From NCBI GenBank assembly GCA_901456055.1, contig CABDWT010000001.1:248001-312000 (forward strand): a stretch of 64,000 bases of DNA, written 5' to 3'. This DNA comes from Phytobacter ursingii (lineage in GTDB: Bacteria > Pseudomonadota > Gammaproteobacteria > Enterobacterales > Enterobacteriaceae). The notes under the pieces are model-generated. The model was not told where the DNA came from and did not search any database. It saw only the letters and a program-made list of their open reading frames with translations. A program made the translations under genes and the position numbers. Below, piece after piece: positions 1 through 8,960 of this stretch. How positions within the stretch are numbered: the first letter of the stretch is position 1; each line of letters opens with the position of its first letter.

Positions 1-897
1 GCCATTTTGTACCTGGTGTTTTCGTTCAATGCGCCCGGGTTTATCTCACTCAACAATCAAATGAACGTGCTGCGCGATGCCGCCACTATCGGGATTGCTG
101 CCTGGGCGATGACGCTGATTATTATCTCCGGTGAAATTGATGTCAGCGTCGGGCCCATGGTGGCCTTTGTCTCGGTTTGTCTGGCTTTTTTGCTGCAATT
201 CCAGGTGCCTCTGCTGGTGGCTTGCCTGCTGGTGCTCCTGCTGGGGGCGGTCCTGGGCACGCTGGCGGGCATTTTGCGCGGTGTGTTTAACGTCCCGAGC
301 TTCGTGGCGACCTTAGGGTTATGGAGCGCCCTGCGCGGTATGGGGCTGTTTATGACCAATGCGCTGCCGGTACCTATCGAAGAGAATGATGTGCTGGACT
401 GGCTGGGCGGACAGTTCCTCGGCGTGCCGGTTTCGGCGCTGGTCATGATGCTGATTTTTGCGCTCTTCGTCTTTATCAGCCGCAAAACCGCCTTCGGACG
501 CTCGGTGTTCGCTGTGGGCGGCAACGCGACCGCCGCGCAACTCTGCGGCATTAACGTCAAACGGGTGCGCATTCTGATTTTCACGCTGTCCGGCCTGCTG
601 GCTGCAGTGACCGGCATTCTGCTGGCGGCGCGCCTGGGGTCGGGCAACGCCGGGGCGGCTAACGGACTGGAGTTCGATGTGATTGCCGCCGTTGTGGTCG
701 GCGGCACTGCGCTTTCCGGCGGACGCGGTTCTTTGCTCGGCACGCTGCTTGGTGTGCTGGTCATCACGCTTATCGGTAACGGGCTGGTACTGCTTGGAAT
801 TAACTCCTTTTTCCAGCAGGTGGTGCGCGGCGTCATCATCGTGGTGGCGGTACTGGCGAACATTCTGCTGACCCAACGTAACAGTAAAAAACGCTGA
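1..897 (+). CDS. yphD: Sugar ABC transporter permease YphD (5' end cut off)
   Basis: Integral membrane permease of the RbsC/XylH (BPD_transp_2) family, expected to form the inner-membrane channel of a sugar ABC importer with YphE (ATPase) and YphF (binding protein). The reading frame is open from the first base, so the true start lies before the window. From memory of E. coli YphD (about 330 residues), roughly the first 35 residues are missing. The visible part is a run of hydrophobic segments. Family-typical stretches such as GEIDVSVGP near the start and VVVGGTALSGGRGS towards the end can be read. It is followed after about 60 bases by yphC and yphB, the same cluster as in E. coli. The substrate is not known from the sequence. 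Confidence 0.93.
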   Translation, partial: AILYLVFSFNAPGFISLNNQMNVLRDAATIGIAAWAMTLIIISGEIDVSVGPMVAFVSVCLAFLLQFQVPLLVACLLVLLLGAVLGTLAGILRGVFNVPSFVATLGLWSALRGMGLFMTNALPVPIEENDVLDWLGGQFLGVPVSALVMMLIFALFVFISRKTAFGRSVFAVGGNATAAQLCGINVKRVRILIFTLSGLLAAVTGILLAARLGSGNAGAANGLEFDVIAAVVVGGTALSGGRGSLLGTLLGVLVITLIGNGLVLLGINSFFQQVVRGVIIVVAVLANILLTQRNSKKR

Positions 898-959
898 TTC
901 GATGACTCTTCGCGCCGGACCGGGCGCAAACATAATTGCTACAGAGGAACGAGGGAATG

Positions 960-2021
960 ATGAAAACCATGCTGGCAGCTTACTTACCGGGCAACTCCAC
1001 CGTCGATTTACGGGAAGTACCCGTCCCGCAACCTGGCATCAACCAGGTGCTGATTAAAATGAAGTCGTCGGGCATTTGCGGTAGTGATGTCCATTACATT
1101 TACCACCAGCACCGGGCAACCGCTGCGGCACCGGATAAACCGTTGTACCAGGGTTTTATCAATGGGCACGAGCCGTGCGGGCAGATTGTGACGCGTGGGC
1201 AAGGATGCCGCCATTTCAAAGAGGGTGACCGCGTGCTGGTGTACCACATCTCGGGCTGCGGATTTTGCGCAAACTGTCGCCGGGGATTCCCAATCTCCTG
1301 TACCGGAGAAGGCAAAGCCGCTTACGGCTGGCAGCGCGATGGCGGCCATGCGGAATACCTGCTGGCGGAAGAGAAAGATCTCATCCTGCTCCCTGAAGCG
1401 TTGAGCTATGAAGACGGGGCTTTTGTGAGTTGTGGCGTGGGTACGGCTTATGAAGGCATTCTGCGCGGGGAAGTGTCCGGTAGTGATAACGTGCTGGTGG
1501 TCGGACTCGGCCCGGTGGGGATGATGGCTATGATGCTGGCGCGGGGGCGTGGTGCGAAACGCGTCATTGGTGTGGATATGCTGCCGGAACGACTGACGAT
1601 GGCCAGGCAGCTTGGGGTGATGGACCACGGCTATCTGGCGACCACCGACGGGCTTGCGGCGATCATTGCGGATATCACACGCGGCGGCGCTGATGTGGCG
1701 CTCGACTGCTCCGGCAATGCCGCCGGGCGTCTGCTGGCCCTGCAATCTACCGCTGACTGGGGCCGCGTGGTTTATATTGGCGAAACCGGCAAAGTGGAGT
1801 TCGAAGTCAGCGCCGATCTGATGCATCACCAGCGGCGCATTATCGGTTCCTGGGTGACCAGCCTTTTCCACATGGAAAAATGCGCGAATGACCTTACCGA
1901 CTGGAAACTGTGGCCGCGTAATGCCATTACCCACCGTTTCTCGCTGGAACAGGCGGGAGAGGCATACGCACTGATGGCGAGCGGTAAGTGCGGCAAAGTG
2001 GTTATCAATTTCCCTGACTGA
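960..2021 (+). CDS. yphC: Zinc-type alcohol dehydrogenase-like protein YphC
   Basis: Medium-chain, zinc-dependent NAD(P)-linked dehydrogenase, probably acting on a sugar or polyol imported by the neighbouring YphD system; the substrate is unknown. Visible features are the catalytic zinc region C40 with H70-E71, four structural-zinc cysteines (C100, C103, C106, C114), and a Rossmann fold with GLGPVG at residues 182-187. Several starts are in frame (936 TTG, 957 ATG, 960 ATG). 960 gives 353 residues beginning MKTMLAAY, matching E. coli YphC as I remember it, and lies just after a GAGG-type ribosome binding site. It is co-directional with yphD upstream and yphB 11 bases downstream, so probably one operon. 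Confidence 0.93.
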   Translation: MKTMLAAYLPGNSTVDLREVPVPQPGINQVLIKMKSSGICGSDVHYIYHQHRATAAAPDKPLYQGFINGHEPCGQIVTRGQGCRHFKEGDRVLVYHISGCGFCANCRRGFPISCTGEGKAAYGWQRDGGHAEYLLAEEKDLILLPEALSYEDGAFVSCGVGTAYEGILRGEVSGSDNVLVVGLGPVGMMAMMLARGRGAKRVIGVDMLPERLTMARQLGVMDHGYLATTDGLAAIIADITRGGADVALDCSGNAAGRLLALQSTADWGRVVYIGETGKVEFEVSADLMHHQRRIIGSWVTSLFHMEKCANDLTDWKLWPRNAITHRFSLEQAGEAYALMASGKCGKVVINFPD

Positions 2022-2032
2022 CGAGGCACAAG

Positions 2033-2896
2033 ATGGCGCTTTATACCTTACAGAACGGGGCGTTACGGCTCGTGGTGTTAGAACGCGGTGGGGCCATTGA
2101 AGGTTTCTGGCACAACGATACGCCCTTGCTGCGCCCCGGCAAGCAGAGCGGCGTGGCGGTGGAGTCATCCTGCTTCCCACTGGTGCCTTTTGGCAATCGG
2201 GTCAGCGGAAATCGCTTTAAGTGGGAAGGCGAGTCGTATCATCTGGCGCCGAACGTAGCGTGGGACAGCCACTATCTGCACGGTGACGGCTGGCTGAACG
2301 ACTGGCAGTGTAACGGGGCGTCAGACGATGGATTAACCCTCGTTTATCAACATCGACACGGGGTTTATCGCTACAAGGTGCAGCAGCATTTTCACCTCTC
2401 GGCGTCGTCGTTATCGGTGACGCTTACCGTCACGAATGAGGGGAAAGAGACGCTGCCATTTGGCCTCGGCTGGCACCCGTACTTTCCGCTGAGCGAAACG
2501 ACGCAGTTACAGGCGAAGGCTTCGGGCTACTGGCTGGAGCGCGAGCAGTGGCTGGTGGGCGAGTACCAGGACAGATTGCCTGACTCACTGGATTTCAATC
2601 AGCCGAACGCGCTGCCACGTCGGTGGGTGAACAACGGTTTTGCAGGCTGGAACGGCGAGGCGCTTATCAGGCAGCATGGTTATGTGCTACGGATGAAAAC
2701 CGAACCTGCTGCCCCTTGTTACTTTGTTTTTGTTTCCGATCCCGCGTTTGATAAAGGCTATACGTTTGACTTCTTTTGTATTGAGCCGATGAGCCACGCG
2801 CCGGACGATCATCACCGATCGCAGGGTGGACATCTGACCGCGTTAAAACCGGGCGAGAGTCTCAGCCAGACAATGGTGATGGAGCTGCTTTCCTGA
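2033..2896 (+). CDS. yphB: Aldose 1-epimerase family protein YphB
   Basis: Mutarotase-like beta-sandwich protein of 287 residues, expected to interconvert anomers of an aldose or otherwise bind a sugar. Candidate catalytic histidines are visible at residue 83 (LHGDGW) and residue 148 (GWHPYFP), with a possible catalytic glutamate near the C-terminus in the stretch CIEPMSH. The start is an ATG 11 bases after yphC, preceded by GAGGCACAAG. It lies last in the yphD-yphC-yphB run. In E. coli yphA and the hca genes follow, but here hcaT comes next after 100 bases. The true substrate is unknown and activity is inferred from family only. Confidence 0.9.
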   Translation: MALYTLQNGALRLVVLERGGAIEGFWHNDTPLLRPGKQSGVAVESSCFPLVPFGNRVSGNRFKWEGESYHLAPNVAWDSHYLHGDGWLNDWQCNGASDDGLTLVYQHRHGVYRYKVQQHFHLSASSLSVTLTVTNEGKETLPFGLGWHPYFPLSETTQLQAKASGYWLEREQWLVGEYQDRLPDSLDFNQPNALPRRWVNNGFAGWNGEALIRQHGYVLRMKTEPAAPCYFVFVSDPAFDKGYTFDFFCIEPMSHAPDDHHRSQGGHLTALKPGESLSQTMVMELLS

Positions 2897-2996
2897 AAAA
2901 ACAGGCCTGCTCGCGAATGGGCAGGCATGTTATCTAACTGTTACTTGCAAGCCTGCCGGTTTCCCTCCAGACTATCGCCTCATTCAGGAGGGAATC

Positions 2997-4136
2997 ATGG
3001 TTTTGCAGTCCACGCGCTGGCTGGCGCTCGCTTATTTCACCTATTTTTTTAGTTACGGTATCTTTTTGCCCTTCTGGAGCGTCTGGCTCAAAGGCACAGG
3101 ACTCACGCCGGAAACCATTGGGATCTTACTCGGCGCAGGCCTGGTGGCGCGTTTTCTCGGTAGCCTGCTTATCGCCCCGCGTGTCAGTAATCCTTCACTG
3201 CTTATCAAAGCATTACGCCTACTTGCTCTGATCACGCTGGTGTTTGCTCTCGCATTCTGGGCCGGGACCAATGTGGCCTGGCTGATGGTGGTGATTATCG
3301 GCTTTAATCTCTTTTTCTCACCGCTGGTGCCGCTGACTGATGCACTCGCCAATACCTGGCAGAAACAGTTTCCCATGGACTACGGTCGGGTACGCGTCTG
3401 GGGCTCTATCGCCTTCGTTATTGGATCGGCGGCAACCGGAAAACTGGTTAGCGAGTTTGATTATCGTGCCGTACTGGCAATGCTGACGCTGGGGATTGCC
3501 TCAATGCTGTTGGGGATGTTGCTACGCCCGTCGATTTTGCCTCAGGGAGATACCCGCCATCAGGATGCCACAGGCTGGAAGGCATGGTACTTACTGATAG
3601 TAAAAAGCTGGCGTTTCCTGGCTTGCGTTTCGCTACTGCAAGGGGCGCATGCTGCCTATTATGGTTTCAGCGCGATCTACTGGCAGGAAGCGGGATATTC
3701 CGCTTCAACGGTGGGTTATCTGTGGTCGCTGGGGGTGGTCGCTGAGGTCATTGTCTTTGCGCTCAGTAACCGATTGTTCCGCCGCTTTAGTGCCCGCGAT
3801 TTGCTTTTACTGTCTGCCGTTTGCGGAGTGGTGCGCTGGGGGCTGATGGGATGGACGACCGACCTGCCGTGGCTTATCGTCGCGCAAATCCTGCACTGCG
3901 GTACCTTCACCGTCTGCCATCTGGCCGGTATGCGCTACATCGCTGCCCGCAAAGATAATGAGATAATCCGCCTGCAGGCCGTTTATTCCGCCGTCGCAAT
4001 GGGGGGCAGTATTGCGGTGATGACCATGTTCTCCGGATTCTTATTTCAGCATCTGCATCAGGGGCTGTTCTGGGTCATGGCGCTACTGGCAGTGCCTGCA
4101 CTGTTTTTACGCCCTAAGGTTGCCGCTCAGCCTTAA
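2997..4136 (+). CDS. hcaT: MFS transporter HcaT (3-phenylpropionate transporter-like)
   Basis: Twelve-helix major facilitator protein of 379 residues, the same length as E. coli HcaT, proposed there to be a 3-phenylpropionate permease. Hydrophobic segments run through the whole protein. The GRVRVWGSIAF stretch typical of the LacY/HcaT-like subgroup is present around residue 135. A strong AGGAGGG site precedes the ATG. The stop overlaps that of the converging csiE by four bases. The hcaR regulator and hcaEFCBD dioxygenase genes that neighbour hcaT in E. coli are absent here, so the transporter stands alone and its substrate in this organism is uncertain. Confidence 0.9.
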   Translation: MVLQSTRWLALAYFTYFFSYGIFLPFWSVWLKGTGLTPETIGILLGAGLVARFLGSLLIAPRVSNPSLLIKALRLLALITLVFALAFWAGTNVAWLMVVIIGFNLFFSPLVPLTDALANTWQKQFPMDYGRVRVWGSIAFVIGSAATGKLVSEFDYRAVLAMLTLGIASMLLGMLLRPSILPQGDTRHQDATGWKAWYLLIVKSWRFLACVSLLQGAHAAYYGFSAIYWQEAGYSASTVGYLWSLGVVAEVIVFALSNRLFRRFSARDLLLLSAVCGVVRWGLMGWTTDLPWLIVAQILHCGTFTVCHLAGMRYIAARKDNEIIRLQAVYSAVAMGGSIAVMTMFSGFLFQHLHQGLFWVMALLAVPALFLRPKVAAQP

Positions 4137-5410
4137 GCTTCAAGCATTTCACGGATATGCGCCTGCTGATGACCGGTCAGCGGGCGATCGGCATGGATTA
4201 ACGGCGGTGAAAAGAGGGGCAGCGGGGTAGTATACGGGGTCACAATCAGCGTGACATCGCGCGGCGCCCCCTGTTTCTGAAAATCCTGCAGCGGCAAATA
4301 TTTGATATTGAGGGGCAGCAGTGTGAGTTCGCGCAGTTGCAATTCAATTTCCTGCTCGCGCTCTGGTTCATTGCCGGTAAGCAATACGACCTGTTTTTCA
4401 TGCAGGTCACTTTCCTGCATCAGCCATGCCCCGAAGATGACCGCCACCAGGCCCGCTTCCTCATCGCTAAAACGTAAGCCATATTCTTTTTCCACCACCA
4501 ATAACGCTTCGCGGGCGGTGCGTACCAGACGTGGATAAAGACGGAAAATCTCCTCCTGCAGACTGTCATCGATGCCGATACCAAAGAGATTGCGATCCAG
4601 CGCCTGGGCCAGATGGACATAGAGCTGCGCAGCCAGTCCTTGCTCATCGCTGAAACGCAGACCGGCAAGGGCGCGAAAGCGGGCAATCATATGGGCAATG
4701 GCTTGTTGCAGGCGTTTATCCTGCTGCTGACTGTCGTTCAGCGGATCCGGCGTGCGCAGCATCATAAACAGCAGTGAAAGAAAGGCATGTTCATTGCCGG
4801 GCGGTAACGCGGTGACACGGCGACGCCAGTGACGCACGATTTCATGCGCCGCTGCGTATTCTGCGCGCATCTGTGTCCATGCCTGCTGAACCGGGTTAAA
4901 CTCCGGCGTAAAACCGTAGTGGCTTTGCAGCAGGCAGTACTGGAGATAAAGACGCAGGAATTGAATGTCACGGCATTCAAATGAGCGCTCTAAGCGCCGG
5001 GCGCAGAGGTTAATCAGCGCGCGCAAATTAGTATCGTCATACAGCGTGCGGGCAACGCCCTGTTGTTTGAGGGCGGCTTTGAGCGCCGGCGCATACTGCT
5101 GGGCGATAAAATGGGGGCACAGGCGCAGCCCTCGCCGGAGCCATTGCAACAGGCATAAACGTTGGTCAAGTGCTGTGCCTTCAATCCGGTAGCTGCCGTC
5201 CTGTCCGGACGTAATATTAAGCCGATGAAAACGCTGGATCTCATGGTCAGTATCGGCAATATCCTGCCGGGTGACCTCTTCGTCCACGCCATTCATGGCA
5301 CGTATGATTTCCGTGGTGACAGTGTGCCCGGGGAGTGCGAGCATCAAAAGCACCTGGCAGCGGCGCTGCGGACTGGAGAGCACAGATGGCGGTGTCATTT
5401 CTATGGTCAT
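4133..5410 (-). CDS. csiE: Stationary-phase inducible protein CsiE
   Basis: A 425-residue protein related to PRD-containing antiterminators and regulators. In E. coli csiE is a sigma-S and cAMP-CRP dependent gene of unclear function. The N-terminal stretch PPSVLSSPQRRCQ and the C-terminal stretch LFSPPLIHAD match E. coli CsiE as I remember it. The middle holds two PRD-like helical regions, including the segment LRFSDEEAGLVAVIFGAWLM near the C-terminal third. The ATG at 5410 is chosen; another in-frame ATG lies four codons on, and neither has a strong ribosome binding site. It converges with hcaT and diverges from the zevA-like gene. Confidence 0.9.
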   Translation of the reverse strand: MTIEMTPPSVLSSPQRRCQVLLMLALPGHTVTTEIIRAMNGVDEEVTRQDIADTDHEIQRFHRLNITSGQDGSYRIEGTALDQRLCLLQWLRRGLRLCPHFIAQQYAPALKAALKQQGVARTLYDDTNLRALINLCARRLERSFECRDIQFLRLYLQYCLLQSHYGFTPEFNPVQQAWTQMRAEYAAAHEIVRHWRRRVTALPPGNEHAFLSLLFMMLRTPDPLNDSQQQDKRLQQAIAHMIARFRALAGLRFSDEQGLAAQLYVHLAQALDRNLFGIGIDDSLQEEIFRLYPRLVRTAREALLVVEKEYGLRFSDEEAGLVAVIFGAWLMQESDLHEKQVVLLTGNEPEREQEIELQLRELTLLPLNIKYLPLQDFQKQGAPRDVTLIVTPYTTPLPLFSPPLIHADRPLTGHQQAHIREMLEA

Positions 5411-5534
5411 CTGTCAGGCCCCAGTAAGGTTATTTGATAAGAATAGCTAAAGGTATGTCTGGTGAAAGCGCAGCCGCAGCCCTTTCCTTCAGGATTGCCG
5501 GAGAGCATCACAGAATTTTTCTCGTGAGGAATAC

Positions 5535-6173
5535 ATGCAAGCAGTTAAACAATGTGCTTTTGGGCTCTTTCTCGCATTTTTATCATTCAGTGCGCTGGCT
5601 CATCCGCACAGTTTCATCCGTATAAAAATGCAGCTCGTGGTGGATAACGGGCAGTGGACCGGGCTGAATATGCGCTGGACGATGGATGAAATTACCTCCG
5701 CAGACCTCCTCTATGATGCAGGCGATGCCAGACCGGGTGACGAAATCTGGAAAAAGCTGGCGGCGGAAGTAATGGCCAATGTGCTGGGACAGCATTACTT
5801 CACCGAGGTCTGGCATAACGGGCAAAAAGTGAAATTTCAAAATCGACCCTTAAGCTATGGTCTTGCGAGGGAAGGGCATAAGGCGGTGCTTACCTTTATC
5901 TTGCCGCTGGCAGAACCGCAGCCACTAAGTGGGCAGACGTATACTTTTTCTACTTATGATCCAACCTATTTTGTCGACATGAGTTACGCCAGTGAGAGTG
6001 ATGCCGTGCTGCCGGATTCGCTGCAAAAGACATGCAAACTTACAGTTAAAACACCGAAGCCGGGGGAAGATGTGCTGAACTATGCCCAATCACTGGATAA
6101 AGCGGATGCTCCGGAGGAAGACATGCAGTTGGGTAAACAATTCGCGCAGACGGTGACTGTCCAATGCCCGTGA
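5535..6173 (+). CDS. zevA: DUF1007 family protein, ZevA-like periplasmic metal transport protein
   Basis: A 212-residue exported protein with a clear signal peptide (hydrophobic residues 8-21 ending SALA, followed by HPHS). DUF1007 proteins usually begin the mature chain with a His-containing motif, and the pair with a NicO-type permease corresponds to ZevA/ZevB of Haemophilus, which supports zinc uptake. The gene overlaps the next one by ten bases (ATG at 6164 within its end), so the two are translated together. A GTGAGGAAT ribosome binding site precedes the ATG. The metal (zinc, nickel or cobalt) cannot be told from sequence; zevA is applied by family and context. Confidence 0.8.
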   Translation: MQAVKQCAFGLFLAFLSFSALAHPHSFIRIKMQLVVDNGQWTGLNMRWTMDEITSADLLYDAGDARPGDEIWKKLAAEVMANVLGQHYFTEVWHNGQKVKFQNRPLSYGLAREGHKAVLTFILPLAEPQPLSGQTYTFSTYDPTYFVDMSYASESDAVLPDSLQKTCKLTVKTPKPGEDVLNYAQSLDKADAPEEDMQLGKQFAQTVTVQCP

Positions 6174-7144
6174 TCGCCACAACACGCCGACCGCTGCGGC
6201 GCTGGCAGCAGTGGTGGCCGCTTGCTCTTTTTATTCTGCTCGCGCTGGGCGCTGCGCTATGGCTCTGGCACATCTGGCCGCAGGTACTGCGTGAAAGTGT
6301 CAGCTGGCAGCGCGGGTTTAACCGGCAAATGAGCGCGCTGATTCAGGCTGTGGCAGAAAACCCGACCGCCGCGGGCGGTTCTCTACTGCTGGTGAGCTTT
6401 CTGTATGGCGTACTGCATGCGCTGGGGCCGGGGCATGGAAAAGTGGTGATCGCCACCTGGCTTGCAACGCATCCTTCGCGTCTGAAATCCAGTATTGGGC
6501 TGACGCTGGCTTCTTCCTTACTGCAAGGACTGGTGGCGGTGACGCTGGTTTTTGTGGTCTTGAGCATGCTGGCGCTACCGGCTCGCCAACTGCACTTAAG
6601 CAGCTTCTGGCTGGAAAAAGGAAGCTATGCGCTGGTGGGCGTACTGGGCATATTGCTCTGCTGGCGTGCGGTTAAAAAACTTCGCCGCCTGTTACGCCAA
6701 CCCACGTTTAACGCGTTTAGGCCCTATCATGAGCATCATGAACATTGCGGCTGTGGGCATCAGCATCTGCCCACATCGGAGCAGCTACAGCAGGGCGACG
6801 ACTGGCGCGCGCGTTTGATGATCATTCTCTCGATGGGGATGCGACCCTGTTCCGGGGCCATTATGGTTCTTCTGTTCAGTAAGGTGATTGGCGTTTTCGG
6901 CTGGGGTGTGGCGTCGGCGATGGCGATGGCGGCCGGGACATCATTGACTATCTCGACGCTGGCGCTACTGGTGCACAGTTTTCGTCAACTGGCGGTGAAA
7001 TTAAGTGCGAATAAGGCGCCTGCCTTATGGAAACAGGTTGGCTGGACGACGCTGGCGCTGGCAGGTGGGGCCATTCTTGTCACCGCATCGGTTGTGATGT
7101 GGCTGAGTGCGGAAATGATGGTAAGAGGGTTGCGGCCTTTTTGA
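6164..7144 (+). CDS. zevB: NicO-family metal permease (ZevB/RcnA-like)
   Basis: A 326-residue inner-membrane protein of the nickel/cobalt (NicO) transporter family. An N-terminal membrane anchor (about 19-37) is followed by the motif HALGPGHGK (residues 85-93) and by RPCSG (227-231), both family hallmarks with metal-binding residues in the membrane. Between them is a cytoplasmic or periplasmic loop rich in His and Cys at residues 189-201, which probably binds metal. It overlaps the DUF1007 gene by ten bases. In E. coli, as I recall, yfhR sits between csiE and suhB, so this pair replaces it. Direction of transport is inferred from the ZevAB pairing (uptake), while RcnA relatives export. Confidence 0.8.
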   Translation: MPVIATTRRPLRRWQQWWPLALFILLALGAALWLWHIWPQVLRESVSWQRGFNRQMSALIQAVAENPTAAGGSLLLVSFLYGVLHALGPGHGKVVIATWLATHPSRLKSSIGLTLASSLLQGLVAVTLVFVVLSMLALPARQLHLSSFWLEKGSYALVGVLGILLCWRAVKKLRRLLRQPTFNAFRPYHEHHEHCGCGHQHLPTSEQLQQGDDWRARLMIILSMGMRPCSGAIMVLLFSKVIGVFGWGVASAMAMAAGTSLTISTLALLVHSFRQLAVKLSANKAPALWKQVGWTTLALAGGAILVTASVVMWLSAEMMVRGLRPF

Positions 7145-7160
7145 TTCACCACAAGAGGAT

Positions 7161-7187
7161 ACCGCTTGCAGCCAGGCCGCAAGCGGT
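7161..7187. terminator. Bidirectional hairpin between converging zevB and suhB
   Basis: Perfect nine-base-pair stem, ACCGCTTGC at 7161-7169 with GCAAGCGGT at 7179-7187, and a nine-base loop. It lies in the 52-base gap between two converging genes. The U-tract is poor on both sides, so intrinsic termination is plausible but not certain. Confidence 0.5.
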
Positions 7188-7196
7188 TATCAGGTA

Positions 7197-8000
7197 TTAA
7201 CGCTTGAGTGCTTCGCTCAGCTCTTCGCGCATGTTCGCCAGCATCGCTTTCACCACACGTGGGTTACCTGCAACGATGTTGCCGGTTGTCATATAGTTAT
7301 GACCGCCGGTGAAATCGCAAACCAGGCCGCCTGCTTCACGAACCAGCAGTTCACCCGCCGCGAAATCCCACGGTTTGAGGGCGATTTCGAAGAAACCGTC
7401 AACGCGGCCCGCAGCCACATAGGCCAGGTCCAGCGCAGCAGAACCGGTACGACGGAAATCCGCGCACTCGGTAAACAGTTTGCCAACGATGTTGATGTAG
7501 GTCGCCGCGTGTTGCTTGGCTTTGAACGGGAAGCCGGTCGCCAGAATGGTGCCGTCCAGATCGCGAGCAGTGCTGCCACGCAGACGGTAGCCGTTCAGCT
7601 GTGCGCCCTGACCACGGGTTGCCGTGAAGAGTTCATTACGCATTGGATCGTAAACGACTGCGACTTCGGTGCGGCCTTTAATGCGCACAGCGATAGAGAC
7701 GGAGAAATGTGGCAGACGTTTGATGAAGTTGGTGGTGCCATCCAGTGGATCGATAACCCATTGAACATCCTGATCTGTGCCTTCATGCTCACCGCTTTCT
7801 TCGGTGATAATGGTGTGTTGCGGGTAAGATTTACGGATAGTGTCGATAATCACTGCTTCTGCAGCTTTATCTACGTTAGTCACGAAATCGTTACTGCCTT
7901 TCTGGCTCGCTTCTACAGCGTCCGGGGTTTCATAGTTTTTGGCAATTACATTACCCGCCTTGCGCGCAGCACGCACGGCGATGGTCAGCATCGGATGCAT
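7197..8000 (-). CDS. suhB: Inositol-1-monophosphatase / Nus factor SuhB
   Basis: A 267-residue Mg-dependent phosphatase of the IMPase family that also acts as an accessory factor in rRNA antitermination complexes in E. coli. Motifs visible: the metal-binding WVIDPLDGTTNF in the first third, and WDFAAGELLVREAGG in the C-terminal half. Length equals that of E. coli SuhB. The gene is read divergently from trmJ with a 117-base gap, and its end faces the metal permease. No unusual features were seen. Confidence 0.97.
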   Translation of the reverse strand: MHPMLTIAVRAARKAGNVIAKNYETPDAVEASQKGSNDFVTNVDKAAEAVIIDTIRKSYPQHTIITEESGEHEGTDQDVQWVIDPLDGTTNFIKRLPHFSVSIAVRIKGRTEVAVVYDPMRNELFTATRGQGAQLNGYRLRGSTARDLDGTILATGFPFKAKQHAATYINIVGKLFTECADFRRTGSAALDLAYVAAGRVDGFFEIALKPWDFAAGELLVREAGGLVCDFTGGHNYMTTGNIVAGNPRVVKAMLANMREELSEALKR

Positions 8001-8117
8001 CGGTTTCTCTCACTGGATGTTAAAGAACGGAAAACGGCGCGTATGATAGCAGCGAATTCGGATTATGTCTTCGGTTTATGATAATATGCGCGAATATTCT
8101 TTAGCCGTTGAAAAAAT

Positions 8118-8852
8118 ATGCTGCAAAATATTCGAATTGTGCTGGTTGAAACCTCTCATACTGGCAACATGGGCTCCGTCGCCCGTGCAATGAAAACGAT
8201 GGGCTTAACCAACCTGTGGTTGGTAAACCCGCTGGTAAAACCGGACTCGCAGGCCATCGCGCTGGCCGCAGGTGCCAGCGATGTGATTCGCAGTGCGCAC
8301 ATTGTCGATACCCTTGATGAAGCGCTGGCAGGCTGTAGCCTTGTCGTCGGCACCAGCGCCCGCTCGCGTACGCTGCCGTGGCCGATGCTCGACCCGCGAG
8401 AGTGTGGCTTGAAAAGCGTTGCCGAGGCACAGCATGCTCCGGTCGCGCTGGTGTTTGGGCGCGAGCGCGTCGGGCTGACCAACGACGAACTGCAGAAATG
8501 CCACTATCACGTGGCGATTGCCGCGAACCCGGAATACAGTTCTCTGAACCTGGCGATGGCGGTTCAGGTGATTGCTTACGAAGTCCGCATGGCGTGGCTG
8601 GCAACTCAGGAAAACGTCAACACAGAAGAGCATGAAGAGACGCCGTATCCGCTGGTGGATGATCTGGAGCGCTTCTACGGTCACCTGGAAAAGACGCTGC
8701 TCTCCACCGGGTTTATCCGTGAAAGTCACCCGGGCCAGGTGATGAACAAGCTGCGCCGCCTCTTTACGCGTGCGCGTCCGGAAAGCCAGGAACTGAACAT
8801 CCTGCGCGGAATTCTGGCGTCAATTGAGCAGAAAACGCAGGAAAAACAGTAG
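8118..8852 (+). CDS. trmJ: tRNA (cytidine/uridine-32-2'-O)-methyltransferase TrmJ
   Basis: SPOUT-class methyltransferase of 244 residues that methylates the 2'-OH of nucleotide 32 in tRNA anticodon loops using S-adenosylmethionine. Visible motifs: [19 protein letters not shown] at the N-terminus, [14 protein letters not shown] in the middle, and the knot motif [12 protein letters not shown] long helical C-terminal tail follows, as in the E. coli enzyme. It lies directly before iscR, the usual position, and is divergent from suhB. Confidence 0.96.
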   Translation: MLQNIRIVLVETSHTGNMGSVARAMKTMGLTNLWLVNPLVKPDSQAIALAAGASDVIRSAHIVDTLDEALAGCSLVVGTSARSRTLPWPMLDPRECGLKSVAEAQHAPVALVFGRERVGLTNDELQKCHYHVAIAANPEYSSLNLAMAVQVIAYEVRMAWLATQENVNTEEHEETPYPLVDDLERFYGHLEKTLLSTGFIRESHPGQVMNKLRRLFTRARPESQELNILRGILASIEQKTQEKQ

Positions 8853-8935
8853 AATTAGCACATTTTTTCTTGCGTGTGTTCTGGCCTTAGAAAGGGGCAC
8901 AAACTGCCCTTTAGCAAAACGGCACGTAAAGCCAA

Positions 8936-8960
8936 ATACCTGACTAAAACAGTCAAGTAA
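8936..8960 (+). promoter_or_regulatory. IscR type 1 binding site, distal copy
   Basis: A 25-base imperfect palindrome with the half-sites ACCTGACT and AGTCAAG around an A-rich centre, matching the type 1 IscR consensus (ATAnnnGACTnnnnnAGTCnnnTAT). It abuts the second site without a gap, as I recall for the E. coli iscR promoter. [2Fe-2S]-IscR bound here would repress the operon when clusters are plentiful. Confidence 0.85.

Noticed and set aside
1008-2180. Long minus-strand open frame (390 codons) opposite yphC and yphB
   Set aside because: It mirrors two genes with clear homology on the plus strand, has no recognisable domain and spans their junction; it is a shadow frame.
2905-2926. Terminator after yphB (GCCTGC/GCAGGC stem)
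   Set aside because: Short stem without a T-run; too weak to list as a terminator.
5411-5534. Zur or RcnR operator before the zevA-like gene
   Set aside because: I looked for a zinc-uptake or nickel operator palindrome and found no convincing match; the AT-rich stretch near 5436-5455 is not close to consensus.
7299-8081. Long plus-strand open frame opposite suhB
   Set aside because: Antisense to an intact, fully recognised gene and without domain features or a convincing start.
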